A stretch of DNA of 64,000 bases. Origin: Isoetes taiwanensis. Lineage: Eukaryota > Streptophyta > Lycopodiopsida > Isoetales > Isoetaceae. This document shows, in pieces, positions 43,583-55,034 of this stretch (the first letter of the stretch is position 1; each line of letters starts with the position of its first letter). Position numbers and translations under genes: made by a program. The notes under the pieces are model-generated. The model had not been told where the DNA came from. It did no database searches and saw only the letters and a program-made list of their open reading frames with translations. The stretch is taken from contig JAJEKV010000052.1 in the NCBI GenBank assembly GCA_021234155.1, forward strand, positions 8,771,858-8,835,857, in the 5' to 3' direction.

Positions 43583-45665
43583 AAGTCTTCAGTCTCTTCT
43601 TCCTCGGCTGCCTCGTCGTGAGTTTAATCTTGATCATCCTCTTTGATTATAGGTGGAACAGTTTTTTCTTTGTGCAATCCAATGAATTTTTCACTTGCAT
43701 TATCAAGCATAGAAGAAAGCTCAATTAGACGCATATTTGTCGCAACGAAAGCTAAGTCATTGGTTTCTTAGTGCCAAAGGGATTTCTCCTTTTGGTTGTA
43801 ATGTCACCCATAGTGCTAAACAACCTCTCCATGGATGATGAACTACAAGATTGTGATAAAATTCTAATAGCGGCTGCTTGCAATTCTTTTTTTTCTGCCC
43901 CATTCTCTTCCCACCACAATGTAGAATTCACACAAAAACGATCAGTCTTAGCATTCCTTATTGAAACATCCCTTCACTGACTCGATACTTAGACCATGCC
44001 GACCTAACAGCTCTTCTTATCTCATCATCAGGAACTAGTTTTCCATTTCATTCCATTCTTGCATAACTAAGATTTCACTTTCTTGATAATTTCCTTGAAA
44101 TTTATGATCAAGGACATAAGCAGTAGCATGGATAGGTGAATGATATTCTGTCCATCTAGTACGAGCAAGCTGCACCAACTCATCACAAATGTATTCATCC
44201 TGCTCAGCATTTTTCAAACGCGCAATCAAAGATTGCATTCCCTAAAAAACCTTGCCAACGCAAGGAAAAGGCCCATCCATAAGTCTAAGCATCAATATCA
44301 TAGGCTTCACAAGAACTAGAATATGAGCAACATCACCCCAAAAATTCTCATCAAATAAAGTCTCAAAGCATGCTTTACTTGCCTTTGTACGAGACTCCTT
44401 GAAGTTCTTGAAACTTGGAGATACAAACAATTGTCGCAAAGGTTCATTAGCTCATGCAAACGCTTCAACATAATGAAGTTATAGTCAAATCTAGTATTTG
44501 AATAAGAAATGTTGGACAATATAGCACTTACTTGGAATGATTCTTCACAAAAGTTACAATCTTGTTTTCATTCTCCATAGCATTTGCAATATGAGGAATC
44601 TTTGTGAAATCATCCAACAAATTATTGAGACAATGCGCCATACAAGGAAAGAAGGTAATGTGAGGAAACTCCATTTGAACAATATTACCCGCTTTATGAT
44701 TAGCTTGCTCACCATCACCAACAATTTGAAGCACATTCTTTACACCAACTTCTTTTATTGCTCCTTTCCAAATGTTTGCTAAGTTCAAAGCAAATTTGCC
44801 ATCCTTTGTGATGTCATACAAATTCAGGTAATAATTCCTTCCCCTACAACATGCAATAATACCATGTATATGTCTCCCTTGTGTGTTGGACCAGCCATCT
44901 ACAATCAATAACACACCCCGTTTCACCCATTGCCCCTGCAAATTTTCCAATGTCAATGTCACATCTTTCTTTTCTTTTGCCACTAAAGATACTCTTAGAT
45001 CTTCATACTTAGGAAGTTCTATATTTGGACCATAGTTTGCAGCCTCTGTCAGCATATATTTGAAGTGATTATCCCTTATAACATTGAAAGGGATCTTGTC
45101 GTAAATGAAATACTTCCAATTGCCTGCCATAATCTATCTTTCCTTTTTGGGTTTATGGCATCCTGAATGTTTTTTTGTCTCTTCCTTGCAGCGGGTGGTG
45201 AGAAGTAGCTCTCTAAACCTGATGAGCAATTTTTTTAAGAGCTAGTACCACCAACATTACATGAAGGCACATTAGTAGGAGAAGTCACCAGAGCTGCTAC
45301 ATACCTTGCAGCATTCAATCTCTTGTTCATTTCAACTGAAATTCCATCTAAAACATTTGAGAAGCTTAAGAGGCATTCCCTAGTAGCATCATCAATTGCG
45401 TTACACTCTGATGATCCCTTTCCTTCTCCAATCAAGTGTTTCTTTACTCTATCCGTTCCTCCAGTCTTTTCTATCTTGCAAAACTTGCAACGCCACTTCC
45501 TAGCACCACCACTTCTAGGTGGAGGGTGTCCCGCCACTGTGACGGATTAGGCCTCTTTTTTCTAGCTTTTGCTCTCCTTGGAACCGAAGATGATGCAATC
45601 TCCTCCATATCCTCCTCCTCTTGTGGCACATAATTTGCATCATGAGCATTATTATGAGCATCCAT
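43583..45665 (-). pseudogene. hAT transposase relic (BED finger, DUF659)
   Basis: From 45665: MDAHNNAHDANYVPQEEEDM, then after a 1-nt shift near 45540 a BED-type finger (WRCKFCKIEKTGGTDRVKKH). Next is the DUF659 catalytic region (45130..44528: LLIVDGWSNTQGRHIHGI, then GDGEQANHKAG, FFPCMAHCLNNLLDD), and from 44440 the remaining core (ARTRWTEYHSPIHATAY). The C-terminal dimerisation block (CSSSSMERLFSTMGD near 43830) is followed by an acidic end near 43583. This enzyme would excise and insert a hAT element. Several frameshifts and stops break it (44222, 44040, about 43975). Ends of the element were not found. Confidence 0.8.
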
Positions 45666-46097
45666 GTTTGCACCTACAAAAATTCAAGAAAAAAAAATTC
45701 AATTCAAGATTTGATGGGCTATACTTATGATATTCTACAATTTCTCAAGCAGCTGTAATTCGATCAGCTAATTGTTGATCTCTTAAAGCATGGAAAGAAA
45801 GCAAATTAAACAACACAAAAGTAGCCCAAGCTGGTCTCAATTTGTTTGCTAAGACTCATGGATTTAGCTATAATTATCTCGTTAAATCTCTGAGTGAAAA
45901 TGTTGCCATGTGATTCTAAATAATTTTCTGTCATCTCAAAAAAGGACATGTTATAATTCTGTCATTTCTATTTGCAATGCCTGTAACATACTAAAGCTTA
46001 CAAAAAAATCTGCAATGAATGAAAGACCTGATATTATGGATATTTTAAGGACATCAAGATTCCTTATCAATTCCTTTTGGATGAAAAAACTACGGTA
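45666..46097. other. spacer between hAT relic and gypsy element
   Basis: AT-rich, no gene recognised; may contain the subterminal region of the hAT element. CTGGC at 46098-46102 at its right end is the target duplication of the gypsy element. Confidence 0.4.
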
Positions 46098-46102
46098 CTG
46101 GC

Positions 46103-46527
46103 TGTTAGAGCCTGAACTCTAACCTTGCAAGAAGGATGAGAAACCCAACAATCCAAGCTCACTCTATCAGATCAAGGCAATGCACAAGATAAAGAATCAT
46201 CATCTCCATAGCTAGATCAAGCGAAATCCTCACTCTCAATACACCGTCTCTCTGTTCTCTCTCTCTCTGCTCAGATAATACAGTGATCATAATGGCTCCA
46301 CAATGCATACGTGCAAATATCCGGCACGCGTGCATGCGTGTATATCTCTCCATATACGGTATATGGTCTCCTATAGTGGTGAGTGAGGTGACGAGTGTGG
46401 TGAGTGGTGATGAGTGTGGTGAGTGGTGAGTGTGGTGACGAGTGTGGTGAGTGGTGATGAGTGTGGTGAGTGGTGGTGACGAGTGTGGTGAGTGTGGTGA
46501 GTGTGGTGAGTGGTGACCACCCCAACA
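46103..46527 (-). repeat. 3' LTR of the gypsy element
   Basis: 425 bp, longer than the 5' LTR because its GGTGAGTGT-type minisatellite (46375-46520) has more units. Outside the minisatellite the two LTRs are nearly identical. CCATATACGGTATATGG (about 46351-46367) is a strong palindrome shared by both LTRs. Confidence 0.95.
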
Positions 46528-46943
46528 ATGGCGACCACAGTGGGAAAATGTGCCACTCCATGGCGGAGAACCCACAACAACAAAAATACTAATATGGTCC
46601 TTGGGACATGTCCCCAAATGACACATTTACATGTATGTTTAGAAAGAAAATACCCTCCTCAAATCCAAATGACTGATACAAACAAACTGGTCCAAAATGA
46701 CAGTGACGAAACAAAGCCTCTGTAACTGTGGCAAACTTTGAAAGCTGATATCTTGAGTTCCAGACCTCCGTTTGACCTGCACCATAGCTCGTTGGATTCG
46801 TATCGCCAAAACACATCTTTTGATGTAGGACAGATTGTGTATTATAGAACTGTCACCATCTGTTTTTACAGAAAAAAACCTGCTGTAACCCAAAAGTTCT
46901 CCACAAATTCGCTGTAATTGGAGCTATGCCAACTCTGAATCCC
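46528..46943 (-). other. gypsy 3' untranslated internal region
   Basis: Lies between the end of pol and the 3' LTR. Unusually, no purine tract precedes the LTR; the bases next to it read ATGGCGACCACAGTGGGA on the plus strand, which resembles the primer-binding site of this same element. Confidence 0.6.
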
Positions 46944-49900
46944 TTAAAAAAGCACTTCTCTTTCAAAATAAGGCCTGAGATCCTTGCCATTTCTGGGATT
47001 AGGCAACAATTCCCCTTCTGGAGTCATCAAGTAGAAAGCCCCACCTGGTACTTCTTTATCAATCAGAAATGGGCCTTCCCATGGGCTTTGAAATTTAGAT
47101 AGATGCTGCTTAGTGGTCCTGCACAACACCAATTGCCCTTCCTCAAATGGATTGACAACCTGTAACCTGTCTTTTATAAGCTTTACTTTCTGTTTATTTT
47201 GCAACAAATCATCCATCCTATTATGCACTTGATTTGGAGTTGGAACTTCTCCTAAATTCTCATAATAAGGTAGCTCCACAAATGAATACAAAGGAATATC
47301 CAAATGAATAGGCATCACAACTTGCACTCCATAAACCAATTCAAATGGTGTAAATCCTGTAGCCAACTTGTAAGTACACCTGAAACTCCATAATGCACCT
47401 TTTAAGGTTTCATGCCAATTTCTTTGATTATTCTTCACTGTCTTAGCCAAGATAGCTTTCAAAATTTTGTTAGACTCAGCTTGCCCATTTCCCTGTGGAT
47501 AATAAGCAGAAGCTTGCACATGTTGAACACAACTCTTTTCGGTTAACTGAGCTACTACTTTTTCCATGAAATGAGTTCCCCGATCAGACAAAAGAATGGT
47601 TGGAACACCAAACCGAGAAATCAAATTGTGATAAAAAAAGCTTACTGTGGTATTTTCTGTAGCATGCTTTGCTGGAATTGCTTCTACCCACTTCGTAAAC
47701 ATGCATGTGGCTGCCAAGATATACTTATGACCTTTGGAAGATGGAGGATTGATAGGCCCAATGTAATCCAATCCCCACATATGAAATGGACCAACGCTCA
47801 AAATAGGATGGAATGGCATATTATTGTGGTCTGTTAATTGTTTATGCCTTTGACACTTCTTACATTTGCTAACAAAGTCCCTAGTATCCTTGTACAGAGT
47901 TGGCCAATAATATCCCCAATGAAGGATCTTCCTAGCTGTGGTTCTGGCTGCAAAATGCCCCTGACAATCATGTGCTTGCTGCAACAAATCATGAGTTTGC
48001 TGACCAGCAACACATCTTAATAAGAGACCTTCCATAGTCCTCTTATAAAGAATAGCTTCATGCACCGCATAACCAGCTGCTTGTACTCTAAGAGCATGTT
48101 TTTGTTGCTTTGAAAATGATGAGGGATAAGTCTGGTCTTGTAAATACCTGTATATATTGGCATACCAAAGATCCACGGTTTCAATGAACCCTTGTAATAC
48201 GCCATTATCTGGAACTGCTACTGGCTGGTCTGTTTCCTCTTCTATTTCAGCACCATTACTCAAATAGGCACTTGGATTATGAGCTCCTTGAGCCATCTTA
48301 ACATATTTCAACTCAAATTCTTGAATGATAAGAGCCCATCTTGTAAACTTAGGATCTTGGACAGTCTTATTGTAAATGCATGGCAATGGGTTCACATCCA
48401 TATGAATGTAGACATATTGTACATTTGCTGAATTCCATTGTGAAGGAAGAAGATAATGTCTAAATTTATTCAAGGCCCACTTCAATGCCAACCCAAGATA
48501 CTCCATATGAGTCCATTTCTGCTCTTGTGGAGTTAACAACCTGCTAGCATAGTAATTCACATCATAATGCTTTTGCTGATTTTTCTGACATAGTGTGACA
48601 GCCAAAGCTTGCTCCCAAACAGTAAAGAATAAATGAAAAGATTCACTCATTCTTGGAGGAATCAGCAAAGTTCTCTCTTTCAATTGTCCAAGGCACCATT
48701 CAAATGCTTCTTGAGCGTCCTCCTTCCATCTAAAATTCTGACCTTGCTTCATACAATCCACAAGTGGCTGGGTTATTTTAGCAAAATTATGCAAATACCT
48801 CCTACTAAAACTGAGTTGGCCATATAAGCTCCTCACTTGGGATACATTTGTAGGTGGTTTCACCTTCTCCAAAGCTGCAATCTTCCCATGATCCACTTGT
48901 AACCCCTTTTCTGAAACATAATTGCCCAATAGTTTTCCTCCTCTAGTGAAGAAAATACACTTAGCAGGATTCAAACTTATGCCATACAATCGGCATCTTT
49001 CAAGAACTTTTCTGAGATGATCCAAGTGATCCCTTCTTGGATTCGAAAACACTGTTAAGTCATCTATAAAGACTCTCAAACAGTCTAAAATGTCATGAAA
49101 AGCATATGTCATAGCTCGCTGAAATGTGGTTGGAGCATTTGTGAGGCCAAAAGGTAATACCTTGTAAGCATAGATGCTAAAAGGTGTTCGAAAAGCCGTC
49201 ATTGCTTGATGTGGTGGATAGATTTGGATCTGATTATATCCTGAGTAACCATCCAAGAAAGAATAGGTCTGATTTCCTGCAACAATATCCAACAAGGTGT
49301 CTATGAATGCGTTGGAAAATGATCTCTTTTGGTAGCTTTGTTGAGATCCCTGTAATCAATGCATACTCGGATTGAGTTATTTGGCTTTCTCACTGGTATA
49401 ATAGAACTGATCCAATCTGAATTTGGCACTGGTACAATAAATCCCGCCTCTAAAAGCTTCATGACTTCAGCCTTTACTTGCTCCTCTATGGCTGGACTCA
49501 TTCTCCTTTGAGCTTGTTGGACTGGTTTTGATCCTTGTTTCAAATCAATGGTATGCACCACAACCTCTGGTGGAATGCCTTTCAATTCTTTGTAATTTCT
49601 TGCCAAAACATCCCTGAATTCTCGTAACAAAGATATCAAATCACATTCCTCCTCTTGAGTAAGATCTCCTCCAATAGTAACCAATTCTTCTTGATTTCCT
49701 TGAGAAATATTGATGTTCTTGACTGAATGTGGTGAGTGTGGTGACGAATGTGGTGAATGTGGTAACAGTGATGAATGTGGTGCGTGTGATGACTGTGGTG
49801 ACTGTAATGGATGTGGTGGATGTGATGATTGTGATGAATTTGGTGCATGTGGTGACTGTGATGACTGTGGTGAATATGGACTGATCTGATTTACTTCATC

Positions 49901-50392
49901 CTCCAGAATGTGCGTATGCCACCAAGCTGCTTGTACTTGTATATTGGGCTGATTTCTATTTACCCCATCGATGCTTGATGTCAAAATCAACATCTCTACT
50001 TGATCTTGATCTTGATCAATTCCTTGCTGGAATAAAGTCTCCCCAATGGGTCTTTGAATGGATTCCTCCTGCATGTTCACAAGAATCTCTTGTAACTCAT
50101 CTTCACCAATACTTTCAAGTCTTTGGATATACTTGTTTGCAACTTCCTGCTGTAAATGACATATTTCTGAAATTTGGGTACCTTTTAACCACTTGTACAA
50201 AGTCTTATCTTCCTTGTCACCCACTTCCAAGACATGAAAACAACTAAGACCTTGCTGCCCTGACACCATAGCATTCTCTGTGCTGATTTCTAACTGCGGG
50301 CTGCTCAAAGAAGGGTTGCAAAGAAAGGTACCTTTTGCTGATTTCAGAGGATGATCTATAGTAACTTTGTGTTCCCCTTGAAAGATATTCAT
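46944..50392 (-). pseudogene. gypsy pol: reverse transcriptase, RNase H, integrase
   Basis: Frame 50392..49301 holds an N part with a Ser-Pro-His-rich repeat (about residues 165-225), then the RT start (KGIPPEVVVHTIDL, PVRKPNNSIRVCIDYRDLNK). A missing base near 49300 shifts to frame 49295..46944, which continues without further stops for 783 codons. That frame shows RT (FLDGYSGYNQI, LPFGLTNAPTTFQ, FIDD at residues 76-79), RNase H, the integrase zinc finger (AHDCQGHF...CKKCQRHK) and integrase core (WGLDYIGP, LLSDRGTHF, GNGQAES). Reverse transcriptase copies the element RNA and integrase inserts it. FIDD replaces the usual YVDD/FIDD variants and should be active in principle. One frameshift is the only pol lesion seen. 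Confidence 0.95.
49726..49880 (-). repeat. coding minisatellite in gypsy pol
   Basis: Repeats built on TGTGGTGA/TGTGATGA words encode a PHSSQSPHSP-type low-complexity stretch on the minus strand. The same word family forms the minisatellite in both LTRs of this element (46375-46520 and 52718-52806). Confidence 0.85.
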
Positions 50393-50407
50393 TTCACGCT
50401 TCCTCCA

Positions 50408-52072
50408 TTAAGTCTCAACTTGTACGGCATCTAACCATGTACGACTCAACAACAAAGTATAAGTTTCACTCTCTGGAAATTTCAAAACCATGAAATCCAA
50501 GATTGCTTCCACCTCATAAGTAAGTGTAACTTTAGTGGCCAAAACTTGGCTGATCACATCATCTTCATTTTGAATTTCCTCATCCACCATAGGAGGCACC
50601 ACTATGGGCTGATTTTCTTCTATAGACTGAAACTGTTCTGTGGGCAGCACATTGAATTGCACCTTCTTAGGTGCTGACACCTTCAAAGCTTGTTCCTTCA
50701 AAGCCTTTAGAAAAGAGGTCTTAGTCTTCTCCGCAATTGGCACTACTCTTGGTTCTTGAACCACCTTTTGTGATCTTGTAACCGCATTTACTTCTCCAAT
50801 CTCTTCTTGCTGAAATGGATCACTGTCTACTTCAACAAATCCACAATTTACTACTGATTTTGCCTTCTCTTGCTTCTTAAGCTCCTCAATAAGAGCCTTA
50901 ACTTGAGGATTATCAATGTACTTTGCATCTTGAATACGAACATCATTATTAGGAAGAGGTACTGATTCAAACACTTGCTGCTTTGGTGGATACTTGTTGT
51001 TTGCCCATTCTGGTTTCCCATGGATTTTCCATCTAGTAGTCTCATCATGCTTGAATTTATCACATAACTTGCAATACAAATGAGCCTTACTTGGATACCA
51101 TCCCTGTTTTGGCTGCATCATTTGTGTGGAACTCATTGGAGCTTGTTGAGCCATTGGAGCTTGTGGCATCATTGGAACTTGTGGTATGATAGGTGCTGCC
51201 TGTATTGGTTGAATAGGAATAGGTGGTGCTTGTTGCATAACAGCAAATACCGGATTGGCCCTCTCAAAGAATCTCTTCTCCCGACATTCTTGATCATTAT
51301 GGCCCTTTATTTGGCATCTCGAACAGAATTTCAGCAATCTACATGTAGTATCAGAATGTCCAATAGACCCACAATACTCACAAGTAATAAATTGCACCTC
51401 CTTTGGCTTCTCACCAATTGTAAGCTTAGAAATCTTGGCTGCAATATCCTCTGTTTTATGCTCTGGAGCAGCAACTTCATGAATGTATCCCAGCTTATCT
51501 TCAGCCTTGAGAGTATACTTTTGTGCCTCTAGTAATGTTGTAGGCTGTTTGACCTTCACCTTATGAGCAATAGCTCGTTTCAGCCCTTTCACATACCATT
51601 GGATATCCATTTCATCATTCCTTGCAATCTTCCAATGAACCACGGCTTTGAGAACCGCAATGTACCTCTGATTATACTCTCTAATTGATTCATCTTCCTT
51701 TTGTGTGAAATTTGTCCACCTTTCCATGGTCTTATCCTTACCATGAACTTCTTGATAATTAGCAATGAAAGCTTCCTTTAATTCCTGATATGTCATGGTA
51801 TCTGGCTGAGTTTGTGCCCATTCCTCCACTGAATCTTGCAAAGAACTATGAAACCAAAGTAAGTAATCAGTAGCCGGTAACTTACACTGCTGGCAATACC
51901 TCTCAAACTTCACAATATGCTTCAAAGGATCCCGATCAATCAGATCATCAAACTTTGGAATGCCCATTGTCTGAAAACCCCATACCATAGGTGGTATTAC
52001 AGCCATCTCTGCCTCTTCTTGGGTTTCTTGAAATTGGAAAAACGAAATTGAATCTCCCTTTAATTTGAACAA
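50408..52072 (-). pseudogene. gypsy gag and protease part
   Basis: 554 codons on one open frame: retrotransposon gag core (KHIVKFERYCQQCKLPATDY, WFHSSLQDSVEEWAQ, then EYNQRYIAVLKAVVHW). Two CCHC zinc knuckles follow at residues 231-244 (CEYCGSIGHSDTTC) and 250-263 (CSRCQIKGHNDQEC), then a Pro/Gln/Met-rich linker. The end is a protease-like stretch (ILDFMVLKFPESETYTLLLS). Gag packs the element RNA. The frame ends in TAA at 50408-50410, yet pol continues in the same frame 15 nt later, within what should still be protease. This is therefore probably a nonsense mutation; programmed readthrough is the alternative. Confidence 0.9.
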
Positions 52073-52431
52073 CGTTCTAGATCAGTAAATGGAATCAAAA
52101 CCTCCTGGATCTGAGAATTAGACCCCAGATCTGCTCCCAAATCTGAAAACGAAATTGAATCTTGATGCAATTTTGAGCCCAAAGATTGACTCACCGGTCC
52201 CCTTCTTGTTACGATAGATCTTGGTGGGATATCCTTCTTACTTCCCTTGGGCATAAAACTATGCTCCCCTTGTCAAATTTTACTCCACAAATCAATTACG
52301 ACAAAATCCCCTTCACACAAGAAATTGCTCCTTCCTCAATGGTGTCGTTCTTTACCGACGATCACCAATACCAATGGTAACAACTCCTTTTTCAATGGAA
52401 ATTCTTGCCGATCAATGGTCTGTCGAGCACC

Positions 52432-52444
52432 GTGGTCGCCAAAT
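52432..52444 (-). other. primer-binding site of the gypsy element
   Basis: On the minus strand the 5' LTR end CTAACA is followed at once by ATTTGGCGACCACGGTGC. TGGCG-type primer-binding sites are common in Tat/Athila-like gypsy elements; the priming tRNA is not certain from sequence alone. Confidence 0.6.
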
Positions 52445-52812
52445 TGTTAGAGCCTGAACTCTAACCTTGCAAGAAGGATGAGAAACTCAACAATCCAAGC
52501 TCACTCTATCAGATCAAGGCAATGCACAAGACAAAGAATCATCATCTCCATAGCTAGATCAAGCGAAATACTCACTCTCAATACACCGTCTCTCTGTTCT
52601 CTCTCTCTCTCTGCTCAGATAATACAGTGATCATAATGGCTCCACAATGCATACGTGCAAATATCCGGCACGTGTGCATGTGCGTATATCTCTCCATATA
52701 CGGTATATGGTCTCCTATAGTGGTGAGTGTGGTGACGAGTGTGGTGAGTGGTGATGAGTGTGGTGAGTGGTGACGAGTGTGGTGAGTGTGGTGAGTGGTG
52801 ATCACCCCAATA
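52445..52812 (-). repeat. 5' LTR of the gypsy element
   Basis: 368 bp; TGTTAGAG start, CCCCAATA end (terminal CA changed to TA), target duplication CTGGC outside. It carries a shorter GGTGAGTGT minisatellite (52718-52806) than the 3' LTR. Confidence 0.95.
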
Positions 52813-53364
52813 CTGGCAGATATAACCAACCAATAAACAATATTCAGAAATTCAGAAATACTTACAAGTTTTATTCAATCTGGTGATGAGCAGATGAACA
52901 GCAGTAGTAAGCACTCAAACATGTCATTTTGAACTACGGAAGCAAGTTGTTTTGAAGCAGGATTGAACTGGGCTACTGGAAAAAAAAACATACTAACAAA
53001 ACCTTTGAGTCTCCTTGAGAAAGCGAAAATTGTTGTCTTATCTTGTTTTCCCTAAACAGAGATCATATCAGAGCTGATACACATGGATGCCGATTACAGA
53101 GATCATCAGAGCCAATTTCTAAAAGGCAGGCATAGGCCAGGGAGTCAGAGATAGATAGGAAGCATGCATTCTGCAGCAGATGTGTACTGAATCAGACAAA
53201 CAAGCCCTCGATGAGACAAACAAGCCCGAACTTTTGCTGTTATACTGCCGGTTGCCGCACCAATCTTCCCTCCCGCCCGACAGAAAGGGGAAAAAAAGTA
53301 AACTAAGGGTTTTTTGTTAAAAAAAAATCATTAAGGTTTTGTTGGTTTTTGGTATTTTAAGGGA

Positions 53365-53520
53365 ACTTACCGGGCACGCCATTCCCATAGATGGGAATGT
53401 CGTTTGGAATGATGTTCCCAGTAACAAAGGGTCCAGAACGGGAACTTGGCATTCCCAGAACGTGGAACTTTGGGGAACACGTTTCGGAACGGAACGCATT
53501 CGGAACGGCATTCCCGGTAA
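53365..53520. repeat. GGAAC/GTTCC- and GGGAA/TTCCC-rich patch
   Basis: Within 156 bp the words GGAAC, GGAAT, CATTCC and TTCCCR occur more than a dozen times in both orientations (for example CATTCCCATAGATGGGAATG at 53379-53398). The patch can pair with itself in several ways. No ORF or element assignment. Confidence 0.6.
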
Positions 53521-53524
53521 CTAT

Positions 53525-54060
53525 GGTCTGAAGGTCCCTGAAGGTCGTACACCTATCCTTGAAAGGAATTACATCCTTACAATGGTTTAGTTAACATCTT
53601 AAATAAGCATTACCTTGGAACTGCTGGACTCCTTTAATCCATGCAATTAAGTTAATTACCTTAAGGTGAAATTCCCACATTAACATTACAGTAACATTGG
53701 ATATATTGGTTCCAATAGTATTATATTTAACTGGGGGTTTATGATAGTTTTAAGGCCTTTTAAAATATACCTTCCCACAATTATGTCGAGGCAATAATTC
53801 TAATTTAGAAACTATTTTAATTATTTATGATACAGCTAGGATTCTTTATCATCAGATCCAAGTGTTAAACGTGTAACTCTCGTTCGCCACTTGTTGGTGA
53901 TGCTTCAACCTTAGAGGTATATACTTTACAGTTGCTATACCTAAAACAAGACAATTTCTGATTATATTTACAAGGACCTTGAAGGTTATTTACATGCCTT
54001 TGGAAGGAATTACATACTTACAAGGGTTTAGCTAACATGTTATGTAAACATTACCTTACT
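53525..54060. repeat. direct repeat pair about 445 bp apart
   Basis: Copy 1 (53530-53615) and copy 2 (53974-54058) share in order CTTGAAGGT-like, GGAAGGAATTACAT-like, CTTACAA.GGTTTAG, TAACAT and AAGCATTACCTT-like phrases. They may be remnants of LTRs or of an internal tandem repeat in a decayed element. Confidence 0.55.
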
Positions 54061-54979
54061 TATCTTAATACCAAGATATCTACACATGACAAAACTATGT
54101 GTAATAACCACATTAACATTTTACTTATCTCAACGAGACATATTAAGGCTTGCAACACATTTTCTCATGTGGATTGCCCCTAAATGCATGCCACAATGAT
54201 GTACTTTTAGACCATACAATTTATGTGGTTTTAAGGGATCCACATCTCTGATTTATTTAATTAAGAGCTAGGCTACTATGAATGCATGCATTTGATCACG
54301 GCATAAGGAAATTATGCTTTTCCCATCATGGCCGATGGTTCCATGTGTCTTATCATGCCTACTCGAGTATGCCCTTCTAAAGTCCCTACACCGGTTACCG
54401 ACACGGCGTGAGGAATGGCGAAATTTCTTCATGGCCACTGGTGCAGGTGCTTTTCCTATCATGCGTCCTATGACAATTTCCTAGATGGTTTCTTTCTTCC
54501 CATCTTGGCTTACTCGCCTCCTATAGATAGAATGCACCTATCTATCAAGCCTGCGTCGACTAACTTGAAGACGACATGGCCGTTGCATTGCTTCTATGAA
54601 TTTCGAAGGTGGAACTTGTCTATGATGTCAAGGTCGATTAACTTAACTTCGATTGTCCCTAAGATGCAGGTACATTCAATCAGATTGAGCCCCCACTTTC
54701 TTCGGAAAAAAAAAATGGTCCCGCACCCCTTCAATGGTGTTATTCAATGCACCCTATCCCCTTAATTAATGTTGGACTCAACATCATAGCTATTCTTCCC
54801 CCTTAAGAGGTTACACGCTTCTTACTTAAAACATTTAATTTATTAGCCTTGACTCATACTTACCCGTTTCATATGATGGATGAAGCCATCATGTTTAAAA
54901 TATCTATCCCTAAAGTGATGGGTTAACAAATTATTTAGAGTAATTCTAACCCGCGAAATCTTGTCATCATGACAATTCT

Positions 54980-54991
54980 CCTCCTCTCTCT

Positions 54992-55033
<42 letters not shown>
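54980..55033. repeat. (CT)n followed by 39 T
   Basis: A CTCTCT tract runs into 39 consecutive T residues (54995-55033). It may be the tail of a minus-strand retroposon, but no element body or target duplication was identified beside it. Confidence 0.9.

Positions 55034-55034
<1 letters not shown>

Larger units (their letters stand above)
46103..52812 (-). mobile_element. near-complete Ty3/gypsy LTR retrotransposon (non-chromodomain, Tat-like)
   Basis: Two LTRs (46103-46527 and 52445-52812) flank a minus-strand gag-pol unit, and the whole is bounded by a perfect 5-bp duplication CTGGC (46098-46102 and 52813-52817). LTRs start TGTTAGAG on the plus strand and end CCCCAACA (left) or CCCCAATA (right). 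After the 5' LTR comes ATTTGGCGACCACGGTG, a primer-binding site of the TGGCG type. Integrase lacks a chromodomain and its surroundings (HPILSVGPFHMWGLDYIGP, LLPNPRNGKDLRPYFE) are of the Tat type. Only a few lesions are seen, so this is among the youngest insertions in the window. It inserted next to the hAT relic. Confidence 0.95.

Noticed and set aside
46159-46626. 155-codon His/Ser/Thr-rich ORF in the LTR (and its partner at 52578-52829)
   Set aside because: Produced by translating the LTR minisatellite; not a gene.
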